A stretch of DNA of 6,055 bases from UBA3871 sp002392265 (GTDB lineage: Bacteria; Bacillota; Clostridia; Peptostreptococcales; Anaerovoracaceae): contig CAMOGS010000033.1 of the NCBI GenBank assembly GCA_946614255.1, positions 1 to 6,055 on the forward strand, written 5' to 3'. Shown piece after piece: positions 1 to 6,055 of the stretch. Positions within the stretch are counted from its first letter, which is position 1; each line of letters begins with the position of its first letter. A program made the translations under genes and the position numbers. The notes under the pieces were generated by a model that did not search any database, was not told the origin of the DNA, and saw nothing but the letters and a program-made list of their open reading frames with translations.

Positions 1-2
1 AG

Positions 3-10
3 AAAGAGGT
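3..10 (+). promoter_or_regulatory. Ribosome binding site of gene 1
   Basis: AAAGAGGT resembles the full anti-Shine-Dalgarno complement (AAAGGAGGT) with one base missing, and lies 5 bases before the ATG at 16. It supports that ATG as the start. No promoter or riboswitch can be judged because only 15 bases precede the gene. Confidence 0.75.
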
Positions 11-15
11 AAAAT

Positions 16-1632
16 ATGAAAAGACTGGTCAGCTTGATCTTAATATGCACGCTCGTGATTGCGGGCGCGGTGCCGGTATTCGGACACAGCGCCTTAGATA
101 TTTCAAACGCTGTCACGGATACCGCTAAATACATTTACAGCATATCCGGCGGTGCGGGCGTTTCCGACGTTGGCGGCGAATGGGCGGTCCTCGGACTTGC
201 CAGGAGCGGCTACAGCGTTCCGGACGAATATTATCAAAACTATTACGCAAATGTTGAATCATATGTAACTGAAAAGCAGGGCGTGCTTCATAAAAGAAAG
301 TACACCGAATATTCAAGAGTGTCACTTGCACTTACGGCAATCGGCAAGGACCCAAGAAACGTAGGCGGATATAACCTCTTGACACCGCTCGGGGATTTCG
401 ATAAAACGGTATGGCAGGGAATCAACGGGCCTACATGGGCTCTGATTGCACTCGACAGCGGCAATTATCCGATGCCGGTTAACAGCGAGGCAAAGGTTCA
501 GGCGAGCCGTCAGATGTATGTAGACTACATCCTCAGCAGACAGCTTTCGGACGGCGGCTGGTCGCTGACAGGTGGTGGAGATGATGTTACTCCGGGCGAT
601 GAGAGATCCGACATCGACATTACGGCAATGGTAATTCAGGCGCTTGCAAAATATATGGATCAGCCTGCGGTTTCAAAGGCGGTTAACGAAGCGCTCACAA
701 CTCTCAGCAAAAGACAGCACGACGATGGTGGCTTTGACAGCTGGGGCACGGTAAATTCCGAGAGCTGCGTTCAGGTAGTTGTAGCACTCGGAGAGCTTGG
801 AATCCCTGTTGACGATGCGCGCTTTGTAAAGAACGGCAAAACAATGATTGACAACCTGCTTACAAACTTTTACATAAAGGGCAGCGGCTTCAAGCACACG
901 GCAGACACAAAAAAGAGCAACGGCATGGCGACAGAGCAGGCGTTCTACGGCATGGTTTCCGCAAACAGACAGGTAAACGGACAAAATTCGCTCTATCGCA
1001 TGAACGACCACATCACCTTCAAGGATGCGGAAAAGGACGATACCGTAAAGCCGACTCCAACAAAGGTTGAGGTCACATTCTCAGACATAGATGGAAACAA
1101 ATATAAAGACGCGATTCTCGAAATGGCATCCCTAGGCTTCATAAACGGCATGGGCGACGGCAAGTTTGCGCCAAACAGTACCATGACAAGGGCACAGTTT
1201 GCGACAATCGTGACCAAGAGCCTCAAGCTCGATCCGGGCGAAGAGACAACCTTTAAAGATGTTCCGGTTGGCAAGTGGTACACAGGCTACATTGCAACAG
1301 CATGCAAGTTTGGCATAGTCAGCGGCAGAAGCGCGGATGTTTTCGATCCGGAGGGACTTATCACACGCCAGGAGGCTGCTGTAATGGTGGCAAATGCAGC
1401 GAAGACTTGCGCCATGAATACGGCACTTGACGAAACAGCTGTACGAAACACACTGGCACAGTTCGGCGACTATATGACAATCGCAGGCTGGGCAAAGACT
1501 CAGATGGCATTCTGCTATGCAAACGATATATATGACCAGAGCGATTTGGACACAAATCCAACCGTAAGGATTACGAGAGGCGAAATCGCTCAGATGCTTT
1601 ACAACATGCTCACAAAAGCACTTGTAATTTAG
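16..1632 (+). CDS. Secreted alpha/alpha-barrel (transcobalamin N-domain-like) protein with three SLH domains
   Basis: Encodes 538 residues. Residues 1 to about 23-26 form a Sec signal peptide (KR, then a hydrophobic stretch, with cleavage probably near VFG/HSA). Residues ~28-330 look like a prenyltransferase/squalene-oxidase-repeat barrel: a GGEWAVLGLARSG helix at 53-65, DPRNVGGYNLL at 112-122, and QW-like turns QLSDGGW (176-182) and QHDDGGF (234-240). The DIDITAM segment (199-205) resembles the DTAAMA/DTGAMA motif of transcobalamin and intrinsic factor. No catalytic terpene-cyclase motif is evident, so a binding role is likelier than an enzymatic one. After a threonine/proline/lysine linker (~338-352) come three SLH domains (~355-405, 413-465, 482-535) with TRAQ (391), TRQE (450) and TRGE (520) motifs, which in this family bind pyruvylated secondary cell-wall polymer. 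The protein should therefore sit non-covalently on the wall. It is the first gene of the operon visible here. Ligand identity (cobalamin/corrinoid) is inferred from fold and neighbours; an adhesin or glycan-binding role is the alternative. Confidence 0.85.
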   Translation: MKRLVSLILICTLVIAGAVPVFGHSALDISNAVTDTAKYIYSISGGAGVSDVGGEWAVLGLARSGYSVPDEYYQNYYANVESYVTEKQGVLHKRKYTEYSRVSLALTAIGKDPRNVGGYNLLTPLGDFDKTVWQGINGPTWALIALDSGNYPMPVNSEAKVQASRQMYVDYILSRQLSDGGWSLTGGGDDVTPGDERSDIDITAMVIQALAKYMDQPAVSKAVNEALTTLSKRQHDDGGFDSWGTVNSESCVQVVVALGELGIPVDDARFVKNGKTMIDNLLTNFYIKGSGFKHTADTKKSNGMATEQAFYGMVSANRQVNGQNSLYRMNDHITFKDAEKDDTVKPTPTKVEVTFSDIDGNKYKDAILEMASLGFINGMGDGKFAPNSTMTRAQFATIVTKSLKLDPGEETTFKDVPVGKWYTGYIATACKFGIVSGRSADVFDPEGLITRQEAAVMVANAAKTCAMNTALDETAVRNTLAQFGDYMTIAGWAKTQMAFCYANDIYDQSDLDTNPTVRITRGEIAQMLYNMLTKALVI

Positions 1633-1642
1633 GAAAATGAAA

Positions 1643-2440
1643 ATGAACAAAAAGATTAAAATAGCAATAGGAATAGTTATCGTACTGGCGGTGCTTGCCT
1701 TTGCCTTTTGGTACGGAGGCGGCGCACCGGGGATGCAGGGCTGGAATATAGGTGATGATTCCGCTGTGTCTGTAAGCGACAGCGCAGTAGACACCGGCGC
1801 GGATGCGGGCGCAGGCACGGACGAAACAACGAACGACGCGATTTCGGACGGGGCGATTTCAGGCGATGTTCAAGGCGAAGCTGAAGGCAGCACAGAAGGC
1901 GGCACAGACAGCGCTTCCGGCATGATAATCGACCCGAAAACCGGCAAGGACAAATACCTGACCGACCCTGTTCCGGAGGGCAAGCCTATCCCGGTGGAAC
2001 CTCAGGATGTGACTGTGGGGACCACACAGTACACCTGCACACTTTCGATTTCATGCGCGACCATTTTAGATCATATGGACTGGCTCGATCCGGAAAAGGT
2101 CGACCTCGTTCCCGAGGATGGCTGGATTTTGAAGGCTACAAAGGTAAAATTCTATGAGGGTGAGAGCGTATTCAACGTGCTGCAGCGCACCTGCAAGCAG
2201 AATAAAATCCACATGGAATTCTCGGATACGCCGATGTACAATTCGGCATATATCGAGGGAATTCATAACCTTTACGAGTTTGACTGCGGACAGCTCTCGG
2301 GCTGGATGTATTCGGTTAACGGATGGTTTCCTAACTACGGCTGCTCTCGCTATCAGTTAAAGGACGGAGACATCATAAAGTGGGTTTACACATGCGACCT
2401 CGGATACGATGTGGGCGGAGGCTATGCTGTCGGAGAATAG
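1643..2440 (+). CDS. Membrane-anchored DUF4430 (transcobalamin C-domain-like) protein
   Basis: Encodes 265 residues. I chose the ATG at 1643 because AGGA at 1631-1634 is 8 bases upstream of it; the in-frame ATG at 1637 is only 2 bases from that site and would add two residues. Residues 1-3 are followed by a lysine pair and a hydrophobic helix (~4-23), an uncleaved anchor or signal peptide. No lipobox cysteine is present. From ~24 to 98 the chain is rich in Gly, Ala, Ser, Thr, Asp and Glu with no Lys or Arg, a flexible acidic spacer. The C-terminal region (~166-253) has the DUF4430 pattern: a GESVFNVLQR helix, GQLSGWMYSVNGWFPN (216-231) and a LKDGDIIKWVYT strand. This family matches the beta-rich C-terminal domain of transcobalamin/intrinsic factor. 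Six cysteines (132, 138, 184, 215, 234, 251) lie in the extracellular part. The gene starts within 11 bases of the end of gene 1 and ends 3 bases before ecfT, so co-expression is expected. Its likely job is extracellular ligand capture for the transporter; the ligand is not shown by the sequence itself. Confidence 0.85.
   Translation: MNKKIKIAIGIVIVLAVLAFAFWYGGGAPGMQGWNIGDDSAVSVSDSAVDTGADAGAGTDETTNDAISDGAISGDVQGEAEGSTEGGTDSASGMIIDPKTGKDKYLTDPVPEGKPIPVEPQDVTVGTTQYTCTLSISCATILDHMDWLDPEKVDLVPEDGWILKATKVKFYEGESVFNVLQRTCKQNKIHMEFSDTPMYNSAYIEGIHNLYEFDCGQLSGWMYSVNGWFPNYGCSRYQLKDGDIIKWVYTCDLGYDVGGGYAVGE
2432..2436 (+). promoter_or_regulatory. Ribosome binding site of ecfT inside gene 2
   Basis: GGAGA lies within the last codons of gene 2, 7 bases before the ATG at 2444. 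The ecfT start is therefore read just as ribosomes finish gene 2, which suggests translational coupling. Confidence 0.65.
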
Positions 2441-2443
2441 GCA

Positions 2444-3340
2444 ATGATAAACAGAGATACTTTTTCTTCATATCATCCAATTATAAATTTCCTGTATTTT
2501 GCGCTGGTATTACTTTTTACAATGTGCTTTATGCACCCGGTGGCTCTGGTATTGTCACTTTTTTCGGCGCTTATCTACAGTATTATGCTGCGCGGCCGAA
2601 AGGCCGTGCGGTTTTCGCTTGTCTATATGCTGCCGATGGCGATTTTTATCATCATCCTAAATCCGGCATTCACGCATGAAGGCGTGACGATACTTACTTA
2701 TCTGCCGAGCGGAAACCCGCTGACCTTGGAAAGTATAGCCTACGGAGCTGCGGCTGCGACCATGCTTACCGCAATGCTTGTCTGGTTCACGTGCTTTAAT
2801 GAAGTCATTACGACGGATAAATTTGTCTATCTTTTCGGGCGCATCATTCCGGCGCTATCGCTGGTGCTGTCTATGGCTCTCAGATTCGTTCCGAGATTCA
2901 CAGCTCAGATAAAGATTGTCAGCGAGGCTCAAAAGTGTATCGGCAGGGACGTGTCGACGGGCAGCGTCCTGCAGCGGCTGAGGCGCGCTGTAACCGTCAT
3001 GTCAATCATGATTACATGGAGCCTTGAAAATGCGATAGAGACAGCTGATTCGATGAAGTGCAGGGGCTACGGTCTCCCCGGCAGGTCGGCTTTTTCTATA
3101 TACCGATTTGACGACAGGGACAAAGCGGCACTTTTGTGGCTCTTCTTTTGCGGCGGATATATCATGTCCGGCTGGATTTGTAAAGCGTTTTATTTTAACT
3201 ATTATCCTATGATGCGCGGGACGCAGACAGGCGCAATGAGCCTAAGCTTTGAGCTTGTATATCTGGCGCTTTGCCTGACACCCGTTATTGTAAACTTGAG
3301 GGAGGACTATGCATGGAAACGTTTAGCATCCATGGATTGA
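2444..3340 (+). CDS. ecfT: ECF transporter transmembrane (T) component EcfT/CbiQ family
   Basis: Encodes 298 residues, a little longer than the ~265 typical of EcfT. This is the membrane scaffold that couples the two ECF ATPases to the substrate-binding S component. Hydrophobic segments are visible at about 14-29, 31-48, 56-73, 98-118, 128-147, 229-248 and 268-284. The long cytosolic coupling-helix region holds the family pattern ALRFVPRF (145-152) through SEAQKCIG (160-167), then the second coupling motif SMKCRGYGLPGR (203-214), matching the usual A/S-M-x-x-RGYG consensus. The first coupling motif is altered: AQKCIGRD stands where AQxARG is common, so its Arg is replaced by Ile next to Gly. 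The last 28 bases overlap the start of the ATPase/S-component gene in a different frame. No separate ATPase or S gene lies nearby, so this subunit probably partners exclusively with the fused gene 4 product. Confidence 0.93.
   Translation: MINRDTFSSYHPIINFLYFALVLLFTMCFMHPVALVLSLFSALIYSIMLRGRKAVRFSLVYMLPMAIFIIILNPAFTHEGVTILTYLPSGNPLTLESIAYGAAAATMLTAMLVWFTCFNEVITTDKFVYLFGRIIPALSLVLSMALRFVPRFTAQIKIVSEAQKCIGRDVSTGSVLQRLRRAVTVMSIMITWSLENAIETADSMKCRGYGLPGRSAFSIYRFDDRDKAALLWLFFCGGYIMSGWICKAFYFNYYPMMRGTQTGAMSLSFELVYLALCLTPVIVNLREDYAWKRLASMD
3300..3306 (+). promoter_or_regulatory. Ribosome binding site deciding the start of gene 4
   Basis: GGGAGGA, with a perfect GGAGG core at 3301-3305, sits 7 bases before the ATG at 3313. 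It lies inside the end of ecfT. This is the strongest such site in the window and decides the start against the upstream in-frame TTG at 3271, which has no comparable site. Confidence 0.85.
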
Positions 3341-5973
3341 CATTTGCATATCCGGAAATGACAAAGGAAGCACTATCCGACATTTCATTTTCAGTTCCTG
3401 AGGGGCAGTTTGTGTGCCTGGTGGGTCCGTCGGGCTGCGGTAAGTCTACACTCCTGCGCCACTTAAAGACAGTTCTTTCGCCGCATGGCATGTGTGAGGG
3501 AGAGATTCTTTTCGAGGGGCAAAGTCTGGCCGAAGTTGACCAGAGAACGCAGTCATCCAAAATAGGCTTTGTTCATCAGAGCCCGGAGAATCAGATAGTA
3601 ACGGACAAGGTGTGGCACGAGCTTGCATTCGGGCTTGAATCGCTCGGATTTTCCACGCCGGAAATCCGCGGGCGCGTAGCCGAAATGGCATCATTTTTCG
3701 GTATCCAGAACTGGTTTTATAAAAATGTTGCAGAGCTTTCGGGCGGCCAAAAGCAGACGCTAAATCTGGCGTCAATAATGGCTCTTCAGCCGAGCGTTCT
3801 GATACTTGACGAGCCGACCTCACAGCTTGACCCAATCGCTGCGTCGGATTTTCTTGCTACGGTAGGAAAGATAAACCGCGAGCTTGGCACGACCATCATA
3901 ATGACCGAGCATCGCCTCGAGGAGGTCTTCCCGATGGCGGACCGCATAATTGCTATGGAAGAAGGCAAAATTATTGCTGACGGCGAGCCGAGAGAGGTGG
4001 GTCTCAAGCTTAAATCCGGGGGGAGCGGAATGTTTTATGCCATGCCGACACCTATGCGCGTCTGGGCAGGCATTGAGTCAGATAAGAAATGTCCGCTTAC
4101 AGTACGCGAGGGTCGTGACTTTATGGAAGATTTCGCTGCGTGCCACGAGATAGGTAAGGTGCCACCGGCAGCGGATGCCGTGGGATTCTCTGCGGGTGAC
4201 GGCGAGCAGGAGACGGCAATAAGCCTCTCGGATATTTGGTTTAAATACGAAAAGGACGGCCCGGACATAGTAAAGGGGCTTTCCTGTGATGTAAAAAAAG
4301 GCGAGTTTTTCGCAGTGCTCGGCGGTAACGGCACGGGCAAAACGACTTCTCTTTCGGTGATAGGCGGGCTCAGAAAGGCTTATCGCGGGGAAAGAGTCAT
4401 AAACGGGCAGGTCGGGATATTACCGCAAAACCCGCAGACGCTTTTTGTGAAAAAGACGATCAAAGACGATCTTTATGAGATATTTGCCGGCACGAAGGTG
4501 CCAAAGGAGGAACGCGACAGAAAGGTTGCAAGGGTAGTAAAGCTTTGCCGTTTGGAGGAGCTTATCGAAAGGCATCCGTACGATGTGTCGGGCGGCGAGC
4601 AGCAGAGGGCGGCGCTTGCGAAGGTGCTGCTTCTTGCGCCTGAAATACTGCTGATGGACGAGCCTACAAAGGGACTTGATGCAGAATTTAAAAAGGTCTT
4701 TGCAGAGATACTAAGGAGCCTCAAATCGCAGGGCGTGACCGTGTTCATGGTCAGCCACGACGTGGAGTTCTGCGCCGAATACGCAGACCGCTGTGCGCTG
4801 TTTTTTGACGGCAATATCGTTACAGAGTCATCTCCGCGCGAGTTTTTCTCGGGCAACAGCTTTTACACCACAGCCGCAAACAGAATGGCGCGAAATGTCA
4901 TTGAAGATGCCGTTACGGCAAGAGACATCATCGTAGCCTGCGGTGGAAAGGCGGAGCCACCGCTTGAGATTCCGGAGGGCGAGGCGCTCTTCGATGAAGT
5001 GGAAAGACTGAACAAGCCCGATCCGGGCAGGCTGCCTCTTTGGAGAAAAGGGCTTGCCGCAGTTTCGGCAATTGCTGCGGTCTATGGAATTGTGCGCGCT
5101 CTGCAGGTAACGGATTTGAGCTCGATTATAAACGAAACGGGCGGGAATGGGATCACTCCGGAAATGAGGGTAACATACATCATTTTGATTGTGTCGCTCA
5201 TTGTTTTGGCATTTTGCGTCAGCAAAAAGAGCGAGGTGCCGCCTGAAATCCTGCAGATATCAAAGGAAAAGCGAAAGCTTTCAAAGAGGACAATTGCAGC
5301 GACAATTATTGTTTTGTTGCTGATTCCGATTACGATATTTATCGGCACATATTACCTCGGTGGCAGAAAATACTATTTTATCAGCCTGCTGATTTTGCTC
5401 GAGGTAATGCTGCCGTTTGCGCTGGTTTTCGAGGGCAGGAAGCCTCAGGCGAGGGAGCTTATCATGATAGCGGTGCTCTGTGCGCTCGGTATTGCAGGCC
5501 GCGCGGCATTCTTTATGCTGCCGGAGTTTAAGCCTGTGATGGCGATTGTAATAATCTCTGCCGTAGCCTTTGGCGGAGAAGCGGGCTTTTTAATCGGTGC
5601 TATGACTATGCTGCTTTCGAATATGATGTTCGGGCAGGGACCGTGGACTCCTTGGCAGATGTTTACCATGGGGCTTGTCGGATTCCTGGCCGGGGTGCTG
5701 TATAAGAAGGGGCTGCTTCGCAGAAGTCGTGCTTCCTTAGTGGTGTTTGGAGCATTTGCGGCGACAGTTGTCTACGGCGGAATCATGAATCCTGCTTCGG
5801 CGCTGATGTGGCTCGGCGAGATAAACAGCAAAATAATCATCTCGTATTACATTACGGGCATTCCCGTGGATCTGGTACGCGCGGTCGCGACTGCAGTTTT
5901 CCTGTGGTTCGGCGCAGAGCCGATGCTGGAAAAGCTCGATAGAATAAAGGTGAAATATGGGCTGGTGTCATAA
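3313..5973 (+). CDS. Fused ECF transporter: ATPase 1 + ATPase 2 + S component (CbrT-like)
   Basis: Encodes 886 residues with three modules. ATPase 1 (~1-235): Walker A GPSGCGKST (38-46), Q-loop Q89 in HQSPENQ, signature LSGGQ (142-146), Walker B LILDEP (163-168) and His200. ATPase 2 (~302-520): Walker A GGNGTGKTT (337-345), Q-loop Q372, signature VSGGE (425-429), Walker B LLMDEP (446-451) and His482. Both sites look catalytically intact. The linker (~235-300) has no recognised domain. The membrane region starts at ~578: four hydrophobic helices (~578-597, 620-637, 660-680, 686-706), then a six-helix-like S-component core (~713-880). The core begins with Ala720/Ala724/Ala728 spaced as AxxxAxxxA, the EcfT-contact pattern of S components, and carries GQGPWTPWQMF (774-784), which I associate with CbrT-type cobalamin S proteins. 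ECF ATPases are usually separate genes or an A-A fusion; joining the S component as well is unusual and implies a dedicated, non-shared transporter. Together with EcfT this would complete the importer. The ATPase calls are very secure, S component likely, cobalamin as substrate moderate. Confidence 0.92.
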   Translation: METFSIHGLTFAYPEMTKEALSDISFSVPEGQFVCLVGPSGCGKSTLLRHLKTVLSPHGMCEGEILFEGQSLAEVDQRTQSSKIGFVHQSPENQIVTDKVWHELAFGLESLGFSTPEIRGRVAEMASFFGIQNWFYKNVAELSGGQKQTLNLASIMALQPSVLILDEPTSQLDPIAASDFLATVGKINRELGTTIIMTEHRLEEVFPMADRIIAMEEGKIIADGEPREVGLKLKSGGSGMFYAMPTPMRVWAGIESDKKCPLTVREGRDFMEDFAACHEIGKVPPAADAVGFSAGDGEQETAISLSDIWFKYEKDGPDIVKGLSCDVKKGEFFAVLGGNGTGKTTSLSVIGGLRKAYRGERVINGQVGILPQNPQTLFVKKTIKDDLYEIFAGTKVPKEERDRKVARVVKLCRLEELIERHPYDVSGGEQQRAALAKVLLLAPEILLMDEPTKGLDAEFKKVFAEILRSLKSQGVTVFMVSHDVEFCAEYADRCALFFDGNIVTESSPREFFSGNSFYTTAANRMARNVIEDAVTARDIIVACGGKAEPPLEIPEGEALFDEVERLNKPDPGRLPLWRKGLAAVSAIAAVYGIVRALQVTDLSSIINETGGNGITPEMRVTYIILIVSLIVLAFCVSKKSEVPPEILQISKEKRKLSKRTIAATIIVLLLIPITIFIGTYYLGGRKYYFISLLILLEVMLPFALVFEGRKPQARELIMIAVLCALGIAGRAAFFMLPEFKPVMAIVIISAVAFGGEAGFLIGAMTMLLSNMMFGQGPWTPWQMFTMGLVGFLAGVLYKKGLLRRSRASLVVFGAFAATVVYGGIMNPASALMWLGEINSKIIISYYITGIPVDLVRAVATAVFLWFGAEPMLEKLDRIKVKYGLVS

Positions 5974-5976
5974 AAT

Positions 5977-6004
5977 AAAAACGGTTGCAATTGCAACCGT
6001 TTTT
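5977..6004 (+). terminator. Intrinsic terminator of the operon, possibly bidirectional
   Basis: A perfect 28-base inverted repeat centred between 5990 and 5991 (arms AAAAACGGTTGCAA and its complement) begins 3 bases after the stop codon of gene 4. As RNA it can form a 12-bp stem with an AAUU loop, ending in a run of U and followed by a further U-rich stretch to about 6011. The opposite strand also has a U-rich stretch after the stem, so it could also stop a convergent transcript. Confidence 0.9.
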
Positions 6005-6005
6005 G

Positions 6006-6055
6006 TTATTTGTCATGGATTACAATTCTGGCACGGATCATATCCCATTTGGATA
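6006..6055 (-). CDS. Possible 3' end of a convergent gene, unidentified
   Basis: On the - strand one frame stays open from the window edge and ends at a TAA (6006-6008) directly beside the terminator, giving a C-terminus reading SKWDMIRARIVIHDK. The placement of its stop against a two-way terminator is what a convergent gene would look like. Only about 15 residues are visible, I do not recognise them, and an open stretch this short can arise by chance. Confidence 0.3.
   Translation of the reverse strand, partial: SKWDMIRARIVIHDK

Noticed and set aside
37..48. Lipoprotein signal with Cys11 in gene 1
   Set aside because: The residues before the cysteine are ILI, not the small residue required at -1 of a lipobox, and the cysteine is in the middle of the hydrophobic core.
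16..1005. Gene 1 as a terpene cyclase or prenyltransferase enzyme
   Set aside because: Only the structural repeats are seen; no DxDD-type catalytic motif is evident, and secretion with SLH anchoring fits a surface binding protein better.
1132..1818. A 228-residue open frame on the - strand across the end of gene 1 and start of gene 2
   Set aside because: It lies opposite two well-supported genes with recognisable domains, spans their junction, shows no known motif and has an odd Cys-rich composition; it is a coding shadow.
2380..2679. A 99-residue + strand frame across the gene 2/ecfT junction
   Set aside because: It overlaps both genes in another frame, has no ribosome binding site of its own and no recognisable content.
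3271..3312. Upstream TTG start for gene 4 adding 14 residues
   Set aside because: No ribosome binding site precedes it, while GGGAGGA sits ideally before the ATG at 3313, and the ABC domain begins naturally at METFSIHG.
3446..4856. Several - strand open frames of 70-130 residues opposite the ATPase domains
   Set aside because: All lie opposite conserved Walker and signature motifs of gene 4 and have no recognisable features.
6014..6055. A + strand gene starting at the ATG at 6014
   Set aside because: No ribosome binding site precedes it and it begins within 10 bases of the terminator; only 13 codons are visible.

Overview
The window reads as one compact four-gene operon on the + strand (about positions 3 to 6004). 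It probably encodes a surface-capture plus membrane-import system for a vitamin, with cobalamin (B12) or a related corrinoid as the best guess. Three S-layer homology (SLH) domains, an energy-coupling factor (ECF) transporter, strong purine-rich ribosome binding sites, tight gene packing and roughly balanced base composition point to an anaerobic Gram-positive Firmicute of the Clostridia/Eubacteriales type. I cannot name a genus.

Layout. Gene 1 (16-1632) is a secreted protein with an alpha/alpha-barrel of the prenyltransferase/squalene-oxidase-repeat type, related in fold to the N-terminal domain of transcobalamin and intrinsic factor, followed by three SLH cell-wall-binding domains. Gene 2 (1643-2440) is a membrane-anchored protein with a long acidic linker and a C-terminal DUF4430 domain, the fold of the C-terminal half of transcobalamin and intrinsic factor. 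Gene 3 (2444-3340) is EcfT, the transmembrane coupling subunit. Gene 4 (3313-5973) is a single polypeptide joining two ABC ATPases to a polytopic membrane region whose last ~170 residues look like a CbrT-type S component. A strong palindromic terminator follows (5977-6004). The last ~50 bases may hold the 3' end of a convergent gene on the - strand.

How the genes may work together (inference). The two halves of an animal B12-carrier protein appear here as two separate, differently anchored proteins: the barrel on the cell-wall polymer and the DUF4430 domain tethered to the membrane. They are encoded next to a dedicated ECF importer whose ATPases and substrate-binding subunit are fused. The simplest model is that the two extracellular proteins form a two-part clamp on the ligand and hand it to the S domain; EcfT and the fused ATPases then drive import. 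The families are recognised from sequence motifs; the ligand and the handover are hypotheses. The window starts only 15 bases before gene 1, so the promoter and any cobalamin riboswitch lie outside it. No RNA gene, mobile element, CRISPR array or non-coding stretch over 300 bases is present.
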